The notes under the pieces: generated by a model
Seen by the model: the letters and a program-made list of their open reading frames with translations, nothing else
Told to the model about the DNA's origin: nothing
Database searches by the model: none
DNA from: Alphaproteobacteria bacterium
GTDB lineage: Bacteria; Pseudomonadota; Alphaproteobacteria; ATCC43930; CGMCC-115725
Reading direction: 5' to 3'
DNA length: 5,046 nt
Assembly (NCBI GenBank): GCA_017353855.1
Contig: JAFMSA010000373.1
Location: forward strand, 1-5,046
Program-made: the position numbers and the translations under genes
Shown here: one piece after another, positions 1 through 4,760 of the stretch
Layout: the number at the start of each line of letters is the position of its first letter
How positions within the stretch are numbered: the stretch's first letter is position 1

Positions 1-29
1 AACACCGCCTGAACGGCGAATGTCGCCAT
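1..29 (-). CDS. 5' end of a gene leaving the window (unidentified)
   Basis: On the minus strand an ATG at 29-27 opens a reading frame starting MATFAVQAV that runs off the left edge. A GAGG Shine-Dalgarno motif (complement of 38-41) lies nine bases before the ATG, which is the main reason for calling it. Only nine codons are visible, so no product can be assigned. A competing minus-strand frame (start at 96, MVHQDRLRRL) is also open to the edge, but it has a weaker start context and poor third-position GC. The gene would lie downstream of the CHR transporter pair on the same strand. Confidence 0.3.
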
Positions 30-254
30 ATTCACTTACCTCGTAAGCATCCGGTAGAGGATCCGACAGACGCCGAAGGCGGTCTTGATGCACCATGGTC
101 TGCGAACTGCTCGACCCGGCTCGAGGCAGTCGGCGGCGTCATCGTGGTGATCGGGTTTGATTTACTTCTCCCCCATGGCCCACTACATCGACGAGCCCGA
201 CGGCTTCCGTGTGCTAGCGACCCTCAGCGGGCGTACCAAGCGCCGCGGGCCGCA
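30..254. other. Unresolved spacer with short coding-like pieces
   Basis: No complete gene is supported here. On the minus strand an ATG at 142 begins MTPPTASSRVEQFAD, and a different frame ends in TAFGVCRILYRMLTR with its TAA at 38-36, just before the Shine-Dalgarno of the edge gene. Both halves have high third-position GC, so this may be a tiny gene with one frameshift. On the plus strand an ATG at 175 begins MAHYIDEPDGFRVLATLSG with very high third-position GC, but it has no ribosome-binding site. That frame then runs antisense into the end of the transporter gene. No terminator hairpin was found after the transporter stop at 255. Confidence 0.3.
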
Positions 255-785
255 TCAAAGCAGACCGAGTCCGCCGATCGCACCGCCGGCCGCGAGCAGC
301 CACAGCGGGCTGACGCGCGTCGCGGTCATCAGCGCCGTCGCAGCGACGGTCAGCGCGATACCTCTCCAGCCCGCAGCGGCGGCACGCGCCATCACGATGC
401 CGCCCGCGATTACCAGCCCCAAGGTCACCGGCGCGAGCCCGCGCCTCGCAATCGTCTGCCACGGCTTGTCGCGGAACCGATCCCATAGCCGGTAGGCCGT
501 GTAATACATCACGCAGGGCGGTGCGAAGATTGCGAGCGCGCTCGCGATCGCGCCCGAAGCCCCGCCCACTTTCCAGCCGATGAAACCCATCAGCAGGATC
601 ATGTTCGGACCCGGTATCGTCTGCGCGACGGCATAAAAATCGGTGAACTCGCGGGCGCTCAGCCAATGATTGGCGACCACGAGATTGAGAATGCCGGGCA
701 GCACCGCCGGGATTCCGCCAAAGCTGAGGCACGACAGCAGGGCGAGCCGCACCGCCAGCGTAACCGGCGCCGAAGCGTCGTTCAT
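255..785 (-). CDS. CHR-family (ChrA-like) chromate transporter, second half-size subunit
   Basis: This 176-residue integral membrane protein belongs by motif to the CHR (chromate ion transporter) family in its short-chain form. It carries one CHR domain: an N-terminal LSCLSFGGIPAV segment (FGG at residues 22-24) and the signature PGPN at 58-61, followed by GFIGWKVGG and several hydrophobic helices to the C-terminus. The start at 785 is set by an AGGAGG Shine-Dalgarno (complement of 794-799) eight bases upstream, and by an ATGA overlap with the stop of the preceding gene. Longer upstream readings are the arginine-rich antisense-like translation of the partner gene. Short CHR proteins usually occur as tandem pairs with opposite membrane topologies that work together. 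In known members the function is chromate efflux or sulfate-like anion transport. The exact substrate here is inferred, not shown. Confidence 0.9.
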   Translation of the reverse strand: MNDASAPVTLAVRLALLSCLSFGGIPAVLPGILNLVVANHWLSAREFTDFYAVAQTIPGPNMILLMGFIGWKVGGASGAIASALAIFAPPCVMYYTAYRLWDRFRDKPWQTIARRGLAPVTLGLVIAGGIVMARAAAAGWRGIALTVAATALMTATRVSPLWLLAAGGAIGGLGLL

Positions 786-1357
786 CGGTTGCTCCTCCTG
801 GTCTCGACGCGAGCGGCGGCAATGCTGAGTGGTGCCAAACCGAGCAGTATGGCGATCAGCGGCAGCTTGCTCAGTATCACCGCCGCAACAGTCAGCGCTG
901 CGAAGAGCAGTGCCGTCCCGCCGCCGCGTCGAGACCGCAACATCCTGATCCCGGTGCCGATCAGCAGCCCGGCAGCCGCCGCCGCTACCCCGCCGAGCAC
1001 GTTGTGAAGGACGACACTGTGAGCATATCGCAGATACAGCGCGCCCAGCGGCAGACCCATGGCGCAAGGTATAAGAGTAAAGCCTAAGACTGCTGTGATC
1101 GCACCTATTGGCCCGCGCAGTTTTGCCCCAACGCAGACCGCAACCCCGATGACATTGGGCCCCGGCATGAATTGGCAAATGCTCAGGATATCGGTGAAGT
1201 CCTGCTCGCTGACCCATTGGCGCTGGCCGACGACGAAACGGCGCGCCCACGCCAGGCCGCCGCCGAAGCTGCAGAGCGAGATTTTCAGGAATTCGGAAAA
1301 GATCGCCGTCAGCGTCACGCGCGGATCGGCGATCCTCTCTGCCGAGACGTACGACAT
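782..1357 (-). CDS. CHR-family (ChrA-like) chromate transporter, first half-size subunit
   Basis: This 191-residue membrane protein is the first gene of a two-gene operon. After a short cytoplasmic N-terminus it shows FLKISLCSFGGG (FGGG at residues 31-34), QWVSEQDFTDIL at 47-58 and the family signature PGPN at 65-68. GAKLRGPIGA follows, then hydrophobic segments near 84-107, 113-137 and 148-182 and a basic tail ending RRSNR. These are hallmarks of a single CHR domain, and the length fits the short-chain subfamily rather than the roughly 400-residue fused ChrA. The ATG at 1357 is the only Met that avoids overlapping the divergent regulator. Its Shine-Dalgarno is weak (GGTGG, about six bases away). 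The TGA overlaps the partner's ATG, implying translational coupling and a two-subunit transporter in the inner membrane. Chromate export is the usual role, but the substrate is inferred. Confidence 0.9.
   Translation of the reverse strand: MSYVSAERIADPRVTLTAIFSEFLKISLCSFGGGLAWARRFVVGQRQWVSEQDFTDILSICQFMPGPNVIGVAVCVGAKLRGPIGAITAVLGFTLIPCAMGLPLGALYLRYAHSVVLHNVLGGVAAAAAGLLIGTGIRMLRSRRGGGTALLFAALTVAAVILSKLPLIAILLGLAPLSIAAARVETRRSNR
794..799 (-). promoter_or_regulatory. Strong Shine-Dalgarno for second CHR gene
   Basis: The minus strand reads AGGAGG eight bases before the ATG at 785. It lies inside the coding end of the first CHR gene. It decides the start of the second gene among several readable upstream extensions. 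Confidence 0.8.
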
Positions 1358-1516
1358 CGGTTGCCACCGCCGCGGAGGATCAGGCCGGACGCTAAGGTGA
1401 GCGCATATATGTAATGTTCCAAATGAATTGATATCATGCTGAGATGCAGATTCAGAATGAGCACGCCGGCTTCGCCGATGATGATTGCCGAGCGTGTCGG
1501 CCCGGAGATTTCCAAG
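1358..1516. promoter_or_regulatory. Divergent control region between CHR operon and LysR gene
   Basis: This 159-base gap separates two divergent start codons and is locally AT-rich around 1402-1437. It contains the palindrome CATATATG (1404-1411), the LysR-type dyad at 1423-1437, and a looser CTGA-N9-TCAG dyad (1439-1455). On the plus strand TATCAT (1432-1437) is a fair -10 box for the regulator, without a good -35. It falls inside the dyad, so bound regulator would be expected to block its own transcription. On the minus strand no convincing -10/-35 pair was found for the transporter operon, which fits a promoter that needs activation. Promoter positions are inferred by eye. Confidence 0.55.
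1423..1437. promoter_or_regulatory. Putative LysR-type operator (T-N11-A dyad)
   Basis: ATGAATTGATATCAT forms the inverted repeat ATGA-N7-TCAT and satisfies the T-N11-A rule (T1424, A1436) typical of LysR-type binding sites. An 8-base perfect palindrome TGATATCA (1429-1436) is nested in it. It sits in the gap between the LysR gene and its divergent target operon, the classical location for such a site. Confidence 0.55.
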
Positions 1517-2416
1517 ATGAACTGGAGCGCCTTCGATCTTAATCTGCTGATCGTCTTCGATGCGGTGATGCAGGAGCGCAGCGTTACCCGCGCCGGTGCC
1601 AGGATCGGTCTGAGCCAGCCCGCGGTCAGTCATGCGCTGAGCCGTTTGCGGTATATGCTGAAAGACGAGCTGTTCGTTCGCACGCCCGAGGGTATGGTGC
1701 CGACACCGCGAGCGGAGCAGCTCGCCGAGCCGTTGCGGCAGGCGCTGAGCGACCTGCAGCTCGCGCTCGAACCGGAAACCTTCGACCCCAAGGAGGCGAC
1801 CCGCCAGTTCGTTGTCGCGGTGAACAATTACGCGGCGGTCGTTCTGGCCCCGCCGTTGGTGCGGGCGGTTGCAGCCGCGGCGCCGCGGATCCGGCTGGAC
1901 CTGCGCCCGAGCGGTCTGCGCGACATGCAGAGGCTGTTGGACCGCGGCGAGCTAGATCTCGCGATCGGGAGCTTTGATGATGTCGGGGAACGCTTTGCCG
2001 CTGCCCGGCTCCTCGAAGACTCCTTCGTCATGGCGATGCGCCACGATCATCCGCTACTGGCGCAGAAGCTGACACCTGAGGCCGCGGCTGCGCTGCCATA
2101 TCTCGAAATCTCCTCCACCGGTGAGAATACCGGGTGTGTCGATGACTGGCTCGCGACGCACGGTCTCGCCCGGAAGATCGCTCACTGCGCGCCCCGGCTA
2201 TCGGCGGCCGCCATTCTCTCCGGTACCGATCTGGTCGCAGTGCTCAGTCGCCGGCTCGGCGAGCATTGGGTACAAACCTACGGTGTCGCGATCCGCGACC
2301 TTCCCGTCGCTTCCCCTTCGATCCTCACCGGGATGCTTTGGCATCGGCGGTTCGACAACCAGCCCGCCCATCTCTGGCTGCGTAAATTGGTTCAGCAGAC
2401 GGCCGCGAGCAGGTAG
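1517..2416 (+). CDS. LysR-type transcriptional regulator (NodD/NahR-like subgroup)
   Basis: This is a 299-residue DNA-binding regulator of normal LysR length. The N-terminus FDLNLLIVFDAVMQERSVT leads into a winged helix-turn-helix at about residues 21-50, with the diagnostic GLSQPAVSHALSRLR at 31-45, then ELFVRTPEGMVPTPRA. A linker helix follows, and an effector-binding (PBP2-like) domain covers about 85-299 (RQFVVAVNNYAAVVLAP near its start). The DLNLL opening and VRTPEGMVPTPRA wing resemble the NodD/NahR/LinR type; this is judged by eye. The start at 1517 is chosen because GGAG (1504-1507) lies nine bases upstream and gives a standard LysR N-terminus. In-frame ATGs at 1436, 1457, 1478 and 1481 would add up to 27 atypical residues. 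The gene is divergent from the CHR operon and is its likely regulator. The effector ligand is unknown. Confidence 0.93.
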   Translation: MNWSAFDLNLLIVFDAVMQERSVTRAGARIGLSQPAVSHALSRLRYMLKDELFVRTPEGMVPTPRAEQLAEPLRQALSDLQLALEPETFDPKEATRQFVVAVNNYAAVVLAPPLVRAVAAAAPRIRLDLRPSGLRDMQRLLDRGELDLAIGSFDDVGERFAAARLLEDSFVMAMRHDHPLLAQKLTPEAAAALPYLEISSTGENTGCVDDWLATHGLARKIAHCAPRLSAAAILSGTDLVAVLSRRLGEHWVQTYGVAIRDLPVASPSILTGMLWHRRFDNQPAHLWLRKLVQQTAASR

Positions 2417-2420
2417 ATAC

Positions 2421-2441
2421 GGTCTGCTCAACGGGCAGACC
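2421..2441 (+). terminator. Hairpin just after the LysR gene, possible terminator
   Basis: GGTCTGC (2421-2427) pairs perfectly with GCAGACC (2435-2441) around a seven-base loop, starting five bases after the regulator's TAG. There is no T-run after it, so it is only a possible intrinsic terminator or a transcript-stabilising stem. Confidence 0.5.
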
Positions 2442-2511
2442 TAATCCGCTCGGGATGGGTGAAGACCTCGAATCCCCCGTCGCGCAATGCCGACGAGCAC
2501 TGTCGCTGCGT

Positions 2512-2784
2512 TTATTGACCGAACTTGATCCCGAGGAACAGATTGGCTGCGGCTTCGTCGGCTCATTGCATCGAAATGGTAGACGGCGCCGACGTCCTCC
2601 CGATAATACCGTCGCAAAGCCCCGTATTTTCGAGCTCGTGGGCGATGTCATCGAACTCCTCCGCCACCCGGTGCAACTCGTCTCCGAGCGCGGCTGATGG
2701 GTAATGCGTGCCAACCGACGCGCATGCTGTGCCTGTTCGCGATAGTAGCGGGGCGGATGCGTATACGATCAACATGCGCTGCAT
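2512..2784 (-). pseudogene. Frameshifted small helical protein remnant (YYRE-type)
   Basis: The start ATG at 2784 follows a GGAGGGG Shine-Dalgarno about ten bases upstream and gives MQRMLIVYASAP. The plausible protein then moves to another frame around 2750, reading RYYREQAQHARRLARITH. It returns to the first frame around 2692 with GDELHRVAEEFDDIAHELEN. A TGA closes this frame at 2565-2563, yet the same frame beyond it reads ADEAAANLFLGIKFGQ and ends in TAA at 2514-2512. The RYYREQAQHARRLAR and ELHRVAEEFDDIAHELE pieces fit together like the small arginine- and glutamate-rich helical proteins common in alphaproteobacteria (YRxxAxxARRLA, then MAxEYxxLAxxLE). Read literally, only a 73-residue ORF (2784-2563) exists. 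The compensating shifts could be real decay or sequencing indels. Function is unknown. Confidence 0.45.
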
Positions 2785-3190
2785 CTGTTCAATTCCCCTC
2801 CACGAAAACCGGCCAAAATTTCAAAGTTTCAACGTTGTCTGCAGGCTTCGTGACCGGTCTTTGAATAGATCATCGGCTGTTTCAGGTGCTCCAGACCAGC
2901 CGGCCCCACGGCTGATTCCCCTGTCGCTGGGGTGCATTGGAGACCTATTGAGTGGACCGATAAGAACGATGAGATCCCGTTCTAGGGCAGGGCGGTGAGT
3001 TCTCGCTCTTTATCCGACACGTATCGCGAGCGCATACGCGCCGCCACCCGCCCGCACCCCAGCAACATCCCCCTGCTCAACGCGGCGCGCTGTCTCACAC
3101 CGCCGGGCGAAGTCTGATTCACGGAACCGCCTTCGTCGGAACCAATCGGGAGGGCTTAAACCGGGTCGAATGCGCCGTTTCACACAACTG
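2785..3190. other. Gap without a convincing gene
   Basis: No supported gene is seen over these 406 bases. The best fragment is a plus-strand frame with GTG at 2995 and TGA at 3115-3117 (40 codons, beginning VSSRSLSDTYRERIRAA). A purine-rich AGGGCAGGG precedes the GTG, but nothing about the product is recognisable. A minus-strand frame around 2830-2970 is open without a start codon. Longer open frames here have the arginine- and proline-rich composition of antisense translation. No repeat, tRNA or obvious promoter was found. Confidence 0.4.
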
Positions 3191-3310
3191 TCACGTTGAT
3201 CTGGTAAAGCTACTCGCATGCAAGGGCTCTTCCTCGGTCTCCTCCGGCTCGTCCTGCAGGAACTGGCGCAAGCGGCACTTGGTTGGTTGTTGTCGGCGCT
3301 CTGGTGCGCG
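3191..3310 (-). pseudogene. Detached acidic C-terminal tail in frame with the DUF5132-like gene
   Basis: This minus-strand stretch is in exactly the same frame as the DUF5132-like gene at 3332-3640, but is separated from it by two TAA codons (3334-3332 and 3313-3311). It encodes 39 residues containing RLRQFLQDEPEETEEEPLH, a glutamate-rich segment, and ends in TGA at 3193-3191. Acidic low-complexity tails are plausible for this type of small membrane protein, so this may be the ancestral C-terminus cut off by nonsense mutations. It has no start codon of its own. The alternative is a hydrophobic ORF on the opposite strand (3218-3316). Confidence 0.35.
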
Positions 3311-3316
3311 TTATAG
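3218..3316 (+). CDS. Possible 32-residue hydrophobic small protein
   Basis: The ATG at 3218 to TAG at 3314-3316 encodes MQGLFLGLLRLVLQELAQ and then an LGWLLSALW segment, enough for one membrane helix. Third codon positions are strongly G/C, as in coding DNA here. Against it, there is no good Shine-Dalgarno. Also, leucine-rich ORFs arise automatically opposite glutamate- and glutamine-rich coding, and the minus strand has such a stretch (FLQDEPEETEEE). A one-base shift near 3285 would instead give LVVVGALVRVIGQLRPINQ ending near 3350. It is listed as a low-confidence candidate. Confidence 0.2.
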   Translation: MQGLFLGLLRLVLQELAQAALGWLLSALWCAL

Positions 3317-3331
3317 GCCAGCTGCGGCCGA

Positions 3332-3640
3332 TTAACCAGTTCCGGTTGTAGCCCGACCGCGATGCAATGCTGAGGCGGCCGGCGGAGTCGTGCTCAATTC
3401 GCGCTGCACTTCGCCGGCCAAATCGGTCACACCGCTGGCCGCCTGGTTGTACAGTTCCGCGGCGCTGTTGTAGGCGTAAATGCCGCCTTTAATCGTTGCT
3501 TTCGCGATCGGCCGCAGCACCGGTGCCGCGAGCGGCATCACCACCAGCGCCACGCCGATCGCCAACCCGGTGACAACATTGACCCCCAGGATTTCGGCAG
3601 ACAGGATTTCGGTAGACACGAGATCATCGAAGAGTGCCAT
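3332..3640 (-). CDS. DUF5132-like small membrane protein
   Basis: This 102-residue protein begins MALFDDL, has one hydrophobic helix at about residues 20-42 (VNVVTGLAIGVALVVMPLA), and then the conserved-looking RPIAKATIKGGIYAYNSAAE at 43-62. An amphipathic helix runs to about residue 82 and a low-complexity tail ends TTGTG. The GLAIG...P..RP.AK..IKGGI.AY pattern is what I recall for DUF5132 proteins, which have no established function. The start at 3640 is supported by AGAAGGA (complement of 3650-3656) nine bases upstream. Residues 9-18 are a tandem STEIL-SAEIL repeat. The tail may be truncated, since the same frame continues with acidic sequence after two stops. It is the only intact gene found among degraded minus-strand neighbours. 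The 64-base gap to the gene remnant upstream suggests it was part of a minus-strand run. Confidence 0.75.
   Translation of the reverse strand: MALFDDLVSTEILSAEILGVNVVTGLAIGVALVVMPLAAPVLRPIAKATIKGGIYAYNSAAELYNQAASGVTDLAGEVQRELSTTPPAASALHRGRATTGTG
3587..3616. repeat. Tandem 15-bp duplication inside the DUF5132-like gene
   Basis: CAGGATTTCGGCAGA (3587-3601) is followed directly by CAGGATTTCGGTAGA (3602-3616), 14 of 15 bases identical. It is in frame and encodes the repeated pentapeptides STEIL and SAEIL near the N-terminus, so it keeps the gene open. It looks like a recent slippage or unequal-exchange event. Confidence 0.85.
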
Positions 3641-3704
3641 CCGCGTCGATCCTTCTAAAACATCGTCCGAAGTGAAGTTAGGTTAGCTGCCGAACGGCGC
3701 GAAG

Positions 3705-3986
3705 TCATCCGTGATCCTGCTTATGGAACCGGCGCCGGCGGTGCTCGGGTAGGCGCTCGATCAAGTCGTCATCCTCGTAGAGGTCCGCGCGATCGGCGGG
3801 AATCCCGTACTTCCCCAACGTGGCGGCCTTGTCGTGCCACCCGGTGTGCCCGGACATAGCGGGGTAGGCAGATCACTGCCGTGTGGGTCTCGACCACCGC
3901 ACCGGGCGTCAGCTTCGGATCGGGCAATGCCGGATCGGCGACGGCGGGGACCGCGGCGAGCGTCAGGCGAGGATTGTCCGCCTCAC
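3705..3986 (-). pseudogene. Frameshifted secreted protein remnant, possibly HNH-like
   Basis: A GTG at 3986 starts VRRTILA and hits TGA at 3965-3963. If one base is restored there, the sequence continues LTLAAVPAVADPALPDPK, completing a classic signal peptide with an Ala-X-Ala cleavage site. The frame goes on as LTPGAVVETHTAVICLPRY to about 3845. A second shift near 3841-3850 is needed to reach WHDKAATLGKYGIPADRADL and then YEDDDLI, before an unrelated-looking end at TGA 3707-3705. The order LTPGAV, a Cys, an Arg-rich patch, K..L.KYGIP and YEDDDLI resembles small secreted proteins with an HNH-like core (YG...E.DHL.P..LGG). Here the DHL-like position reads DDL and the LGG part is missing. The family match is from memory and uncertain. 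The GTG overlaps the stop of the gene before it. Confidence 0.45.
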
Positions 3987-4214
3987 GGCAGTTTCTGCAG
4001 CAGCCGGCCGTATTCGATGGCGGAGAGCAGACCCTCCCAATGGGGTCTGATGGCCACCTGGTTTAGCCTGATCCAGTCGCCGACCGCGCGCAGGCTCGGC
4101 TAGCAACGCTTCAAATTCCTAGACCCTTGCCGCCCGCAGCGCTTTGAGCATCGCGACGAGAAACGCCAACCTCTCGGGCGAGCGCGGAACAGGATAACCC
4201 CGGCTTGGCCGGCT
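3983..4214 (-). pseudogene. Disrupted gene for an unknown helical protein
   Basis: A minus-strand frame open from 4214 reads GYPVPRSPERLAFLVAMLKA, then LRAARV, and meets TAG at 4121-4119. It continues EFEALLAEP to about 4091. A one-base shift there leads to RAVGDWIRLNQVAIRPHWEG, then LLSAIEYGRLLQKLP and TGA at 3985-3983. Joined, the pieces make one coherent mostly helical protein of about 75 residues with natural composition. The TAG stands where GAG (Glu) would fit, so a single G-to-T change explains the stop. Further upstream the same frame has another TAG (4217-4215), and no true start was identified. Its stop overlaps the GTG of the following secreted-protein remnant as GTGA, a sign that the two were once translationally coupled. 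No function is recognised. Confidence 0.45.
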
Positions 4215-4224
4215 CTAGCGAGGC

Positions 4225-4242
4225 GGTCCCCACGCGGGGACC
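4225..4242. other. GC-rich hairpin
   Basis: GGTCCCC (4225-4231) and GGGGACC (4236-4242) form a perfect seven-base stem around ACGC. The stem is immediately followed by the perfect 10-base palindrome GGTCCGGACC (4243-4252). No T-run adjoins it on either strand, so it is not a standard intrinsic terminator. It lies between the signal-peptide gene remnant and the helical-protein remnant. Its role is unknown. Confidence 0.5.
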
Positions 4243-4466
4243 GGTCCGGACCACACGGGATTACCCGGATCGGACCACGCCGGGCCCGGTTCGGATGGAC
4301 GACCGGCTGACCGAAAACGGGTCTGGCTGCCCGCCATGGCATACGAGATTGCCGTCGTTGTTGCCGATGTCACCGATGAAATGCGCGATGTTCAGAGCAG
4401 TCCGCTGCTCACCGCGACTACGGGCTCTGCGGCACAGGGCGTGGAGGACAGATCCCTGCACCCTGG

Positions 4467-4577
4467 TTATCCCGGCAGCTTTCGCGATAGGAGCCTGGCC
4501 GGCGGTCGCGGTGCAGCCGCCGAGGAGGCGAGGCGGACCAGCGCCGCCGCCGCGAATAGCAGGACGATCGTTTTCAT
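4467..4577 (-). pseudogene. Truncated signal-peptide protein gene
   Basis: The ATG at 4577 has an excellent AGGAG Shine-Dalgarno six bases upstream. It starts MKTIVLLFAAAALVRLASSA, a Lys-then-hydrophobic export signal ending in small residues. The frame stops after 36 residues at TAA 4469-4467. Past the stop the same frame resumes with CAAEPVVAVSSGLL. A neighbouring frame reads LLGGCTATAGQAPIAKAAGI, which looks like a lipoprotein cleavage site, followed by TALNIAHFIGDIGNN as far as 4261. Which frame holds the original mature protein cannot be decided, but a signal peptide with almost nothing behind it points to a broken gene. As a literal reading it is a 36-residue exported peptide. Confidence 0.4.
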
Positions 4578-4655
4578 TTGAGTCTCCTGCCGCTCGACGA
4601 GCCCAACTGCCCTGGCAGCGGGACTTCAACCGGCCCGGGATGTCGACGTAATTTT

Positions 4656-4760
4656 CGGCGCTACACGACCGCCGGCCGGGCGCTCCAGCAGGCCGTCGGC
4701 GAGGTCCTCGTCGTCAGCCCGCAATACAGCGAGCTCTACGAGCAGCTCCGGCAAGCCTTA
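4656..4760 (+). other. Coding-like stretch, strand unresolved
   Basis: The plus-strand frame at 4656-4760 reads YTTAGRALQQAVGEVLVVSP followed by QYSELYEQLRQAL. Its third positions are almost all G or C and the composition is helical and natural. On both sides the same frame loses this bias, so it would be an internal fragment without its own start. The minus strand is also coding-like here (LPELLVELAVLRADDEDLAD, then GLLERPAGG, ending TGA at 4628-4626) and lies upstream of the signal-peptide gene in the same direction. Only one can be real; I cannot tell which. Confidence 0.3.

Noticed and set aside
144..822. Overlapping long ORFs on both strands across the second CHR gene
   Set aside because: They have the arginine-, alanine- and proline-rich composition of shadow frames, without start signals or family motifs.
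786..1367. N-terminal extension of the second CHR protein to 370 residues
   Set aside because: The added part is arginine- and cysteine-rich out-of-frame translation of the first CHR gene; the AGGAGG at 794-799 and the ATGA overlap fix the start at 785.
1436..1516. Longer LysR starts at 1436, 1457, 1478 or 1481
   Set aside because: They add residues atypical for LysR N-termini, and 1436 lies within the operator; the ATG at 1517 has its own GGAG.
1358..1633. Extension of the first CHR protein upstream into the LysR gene
   Set aside because: It would overlap the start of the regulator and the operator, and the extra residues do not resemble CHR proteins.
2325..2714. 129-residue minus-strand ORF after the LysR gene
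   Set aside because: Only the first few residues (ARITHQP) look protein-like and belong to the frameshifted remnant; the rest is serine/arginine-rich and runs antisense into the LysR gene.
3010..3219. 69-residue minus-strand ORF
   Set aside because: It is arginine-rich with no ribosome-binding site, and overlaps a better acidic reading frame at its start.
4336..4581. Plus-strand ORF beginning MAYEIAVVVADVTDEM
   Set aside because: Third-position GC is poorer than on the minus strand, there is no Shine-Dalgarno, and the second half is antisense to the signal-peptide gene.
4261..4629. Single 122-residue minus-strand protein
   Set aside because: Its first third is out of frame with the well-supported MKTIVLL start and looks like shadow; only internal pieces look protein-like, so it is treated as part of the remnant.
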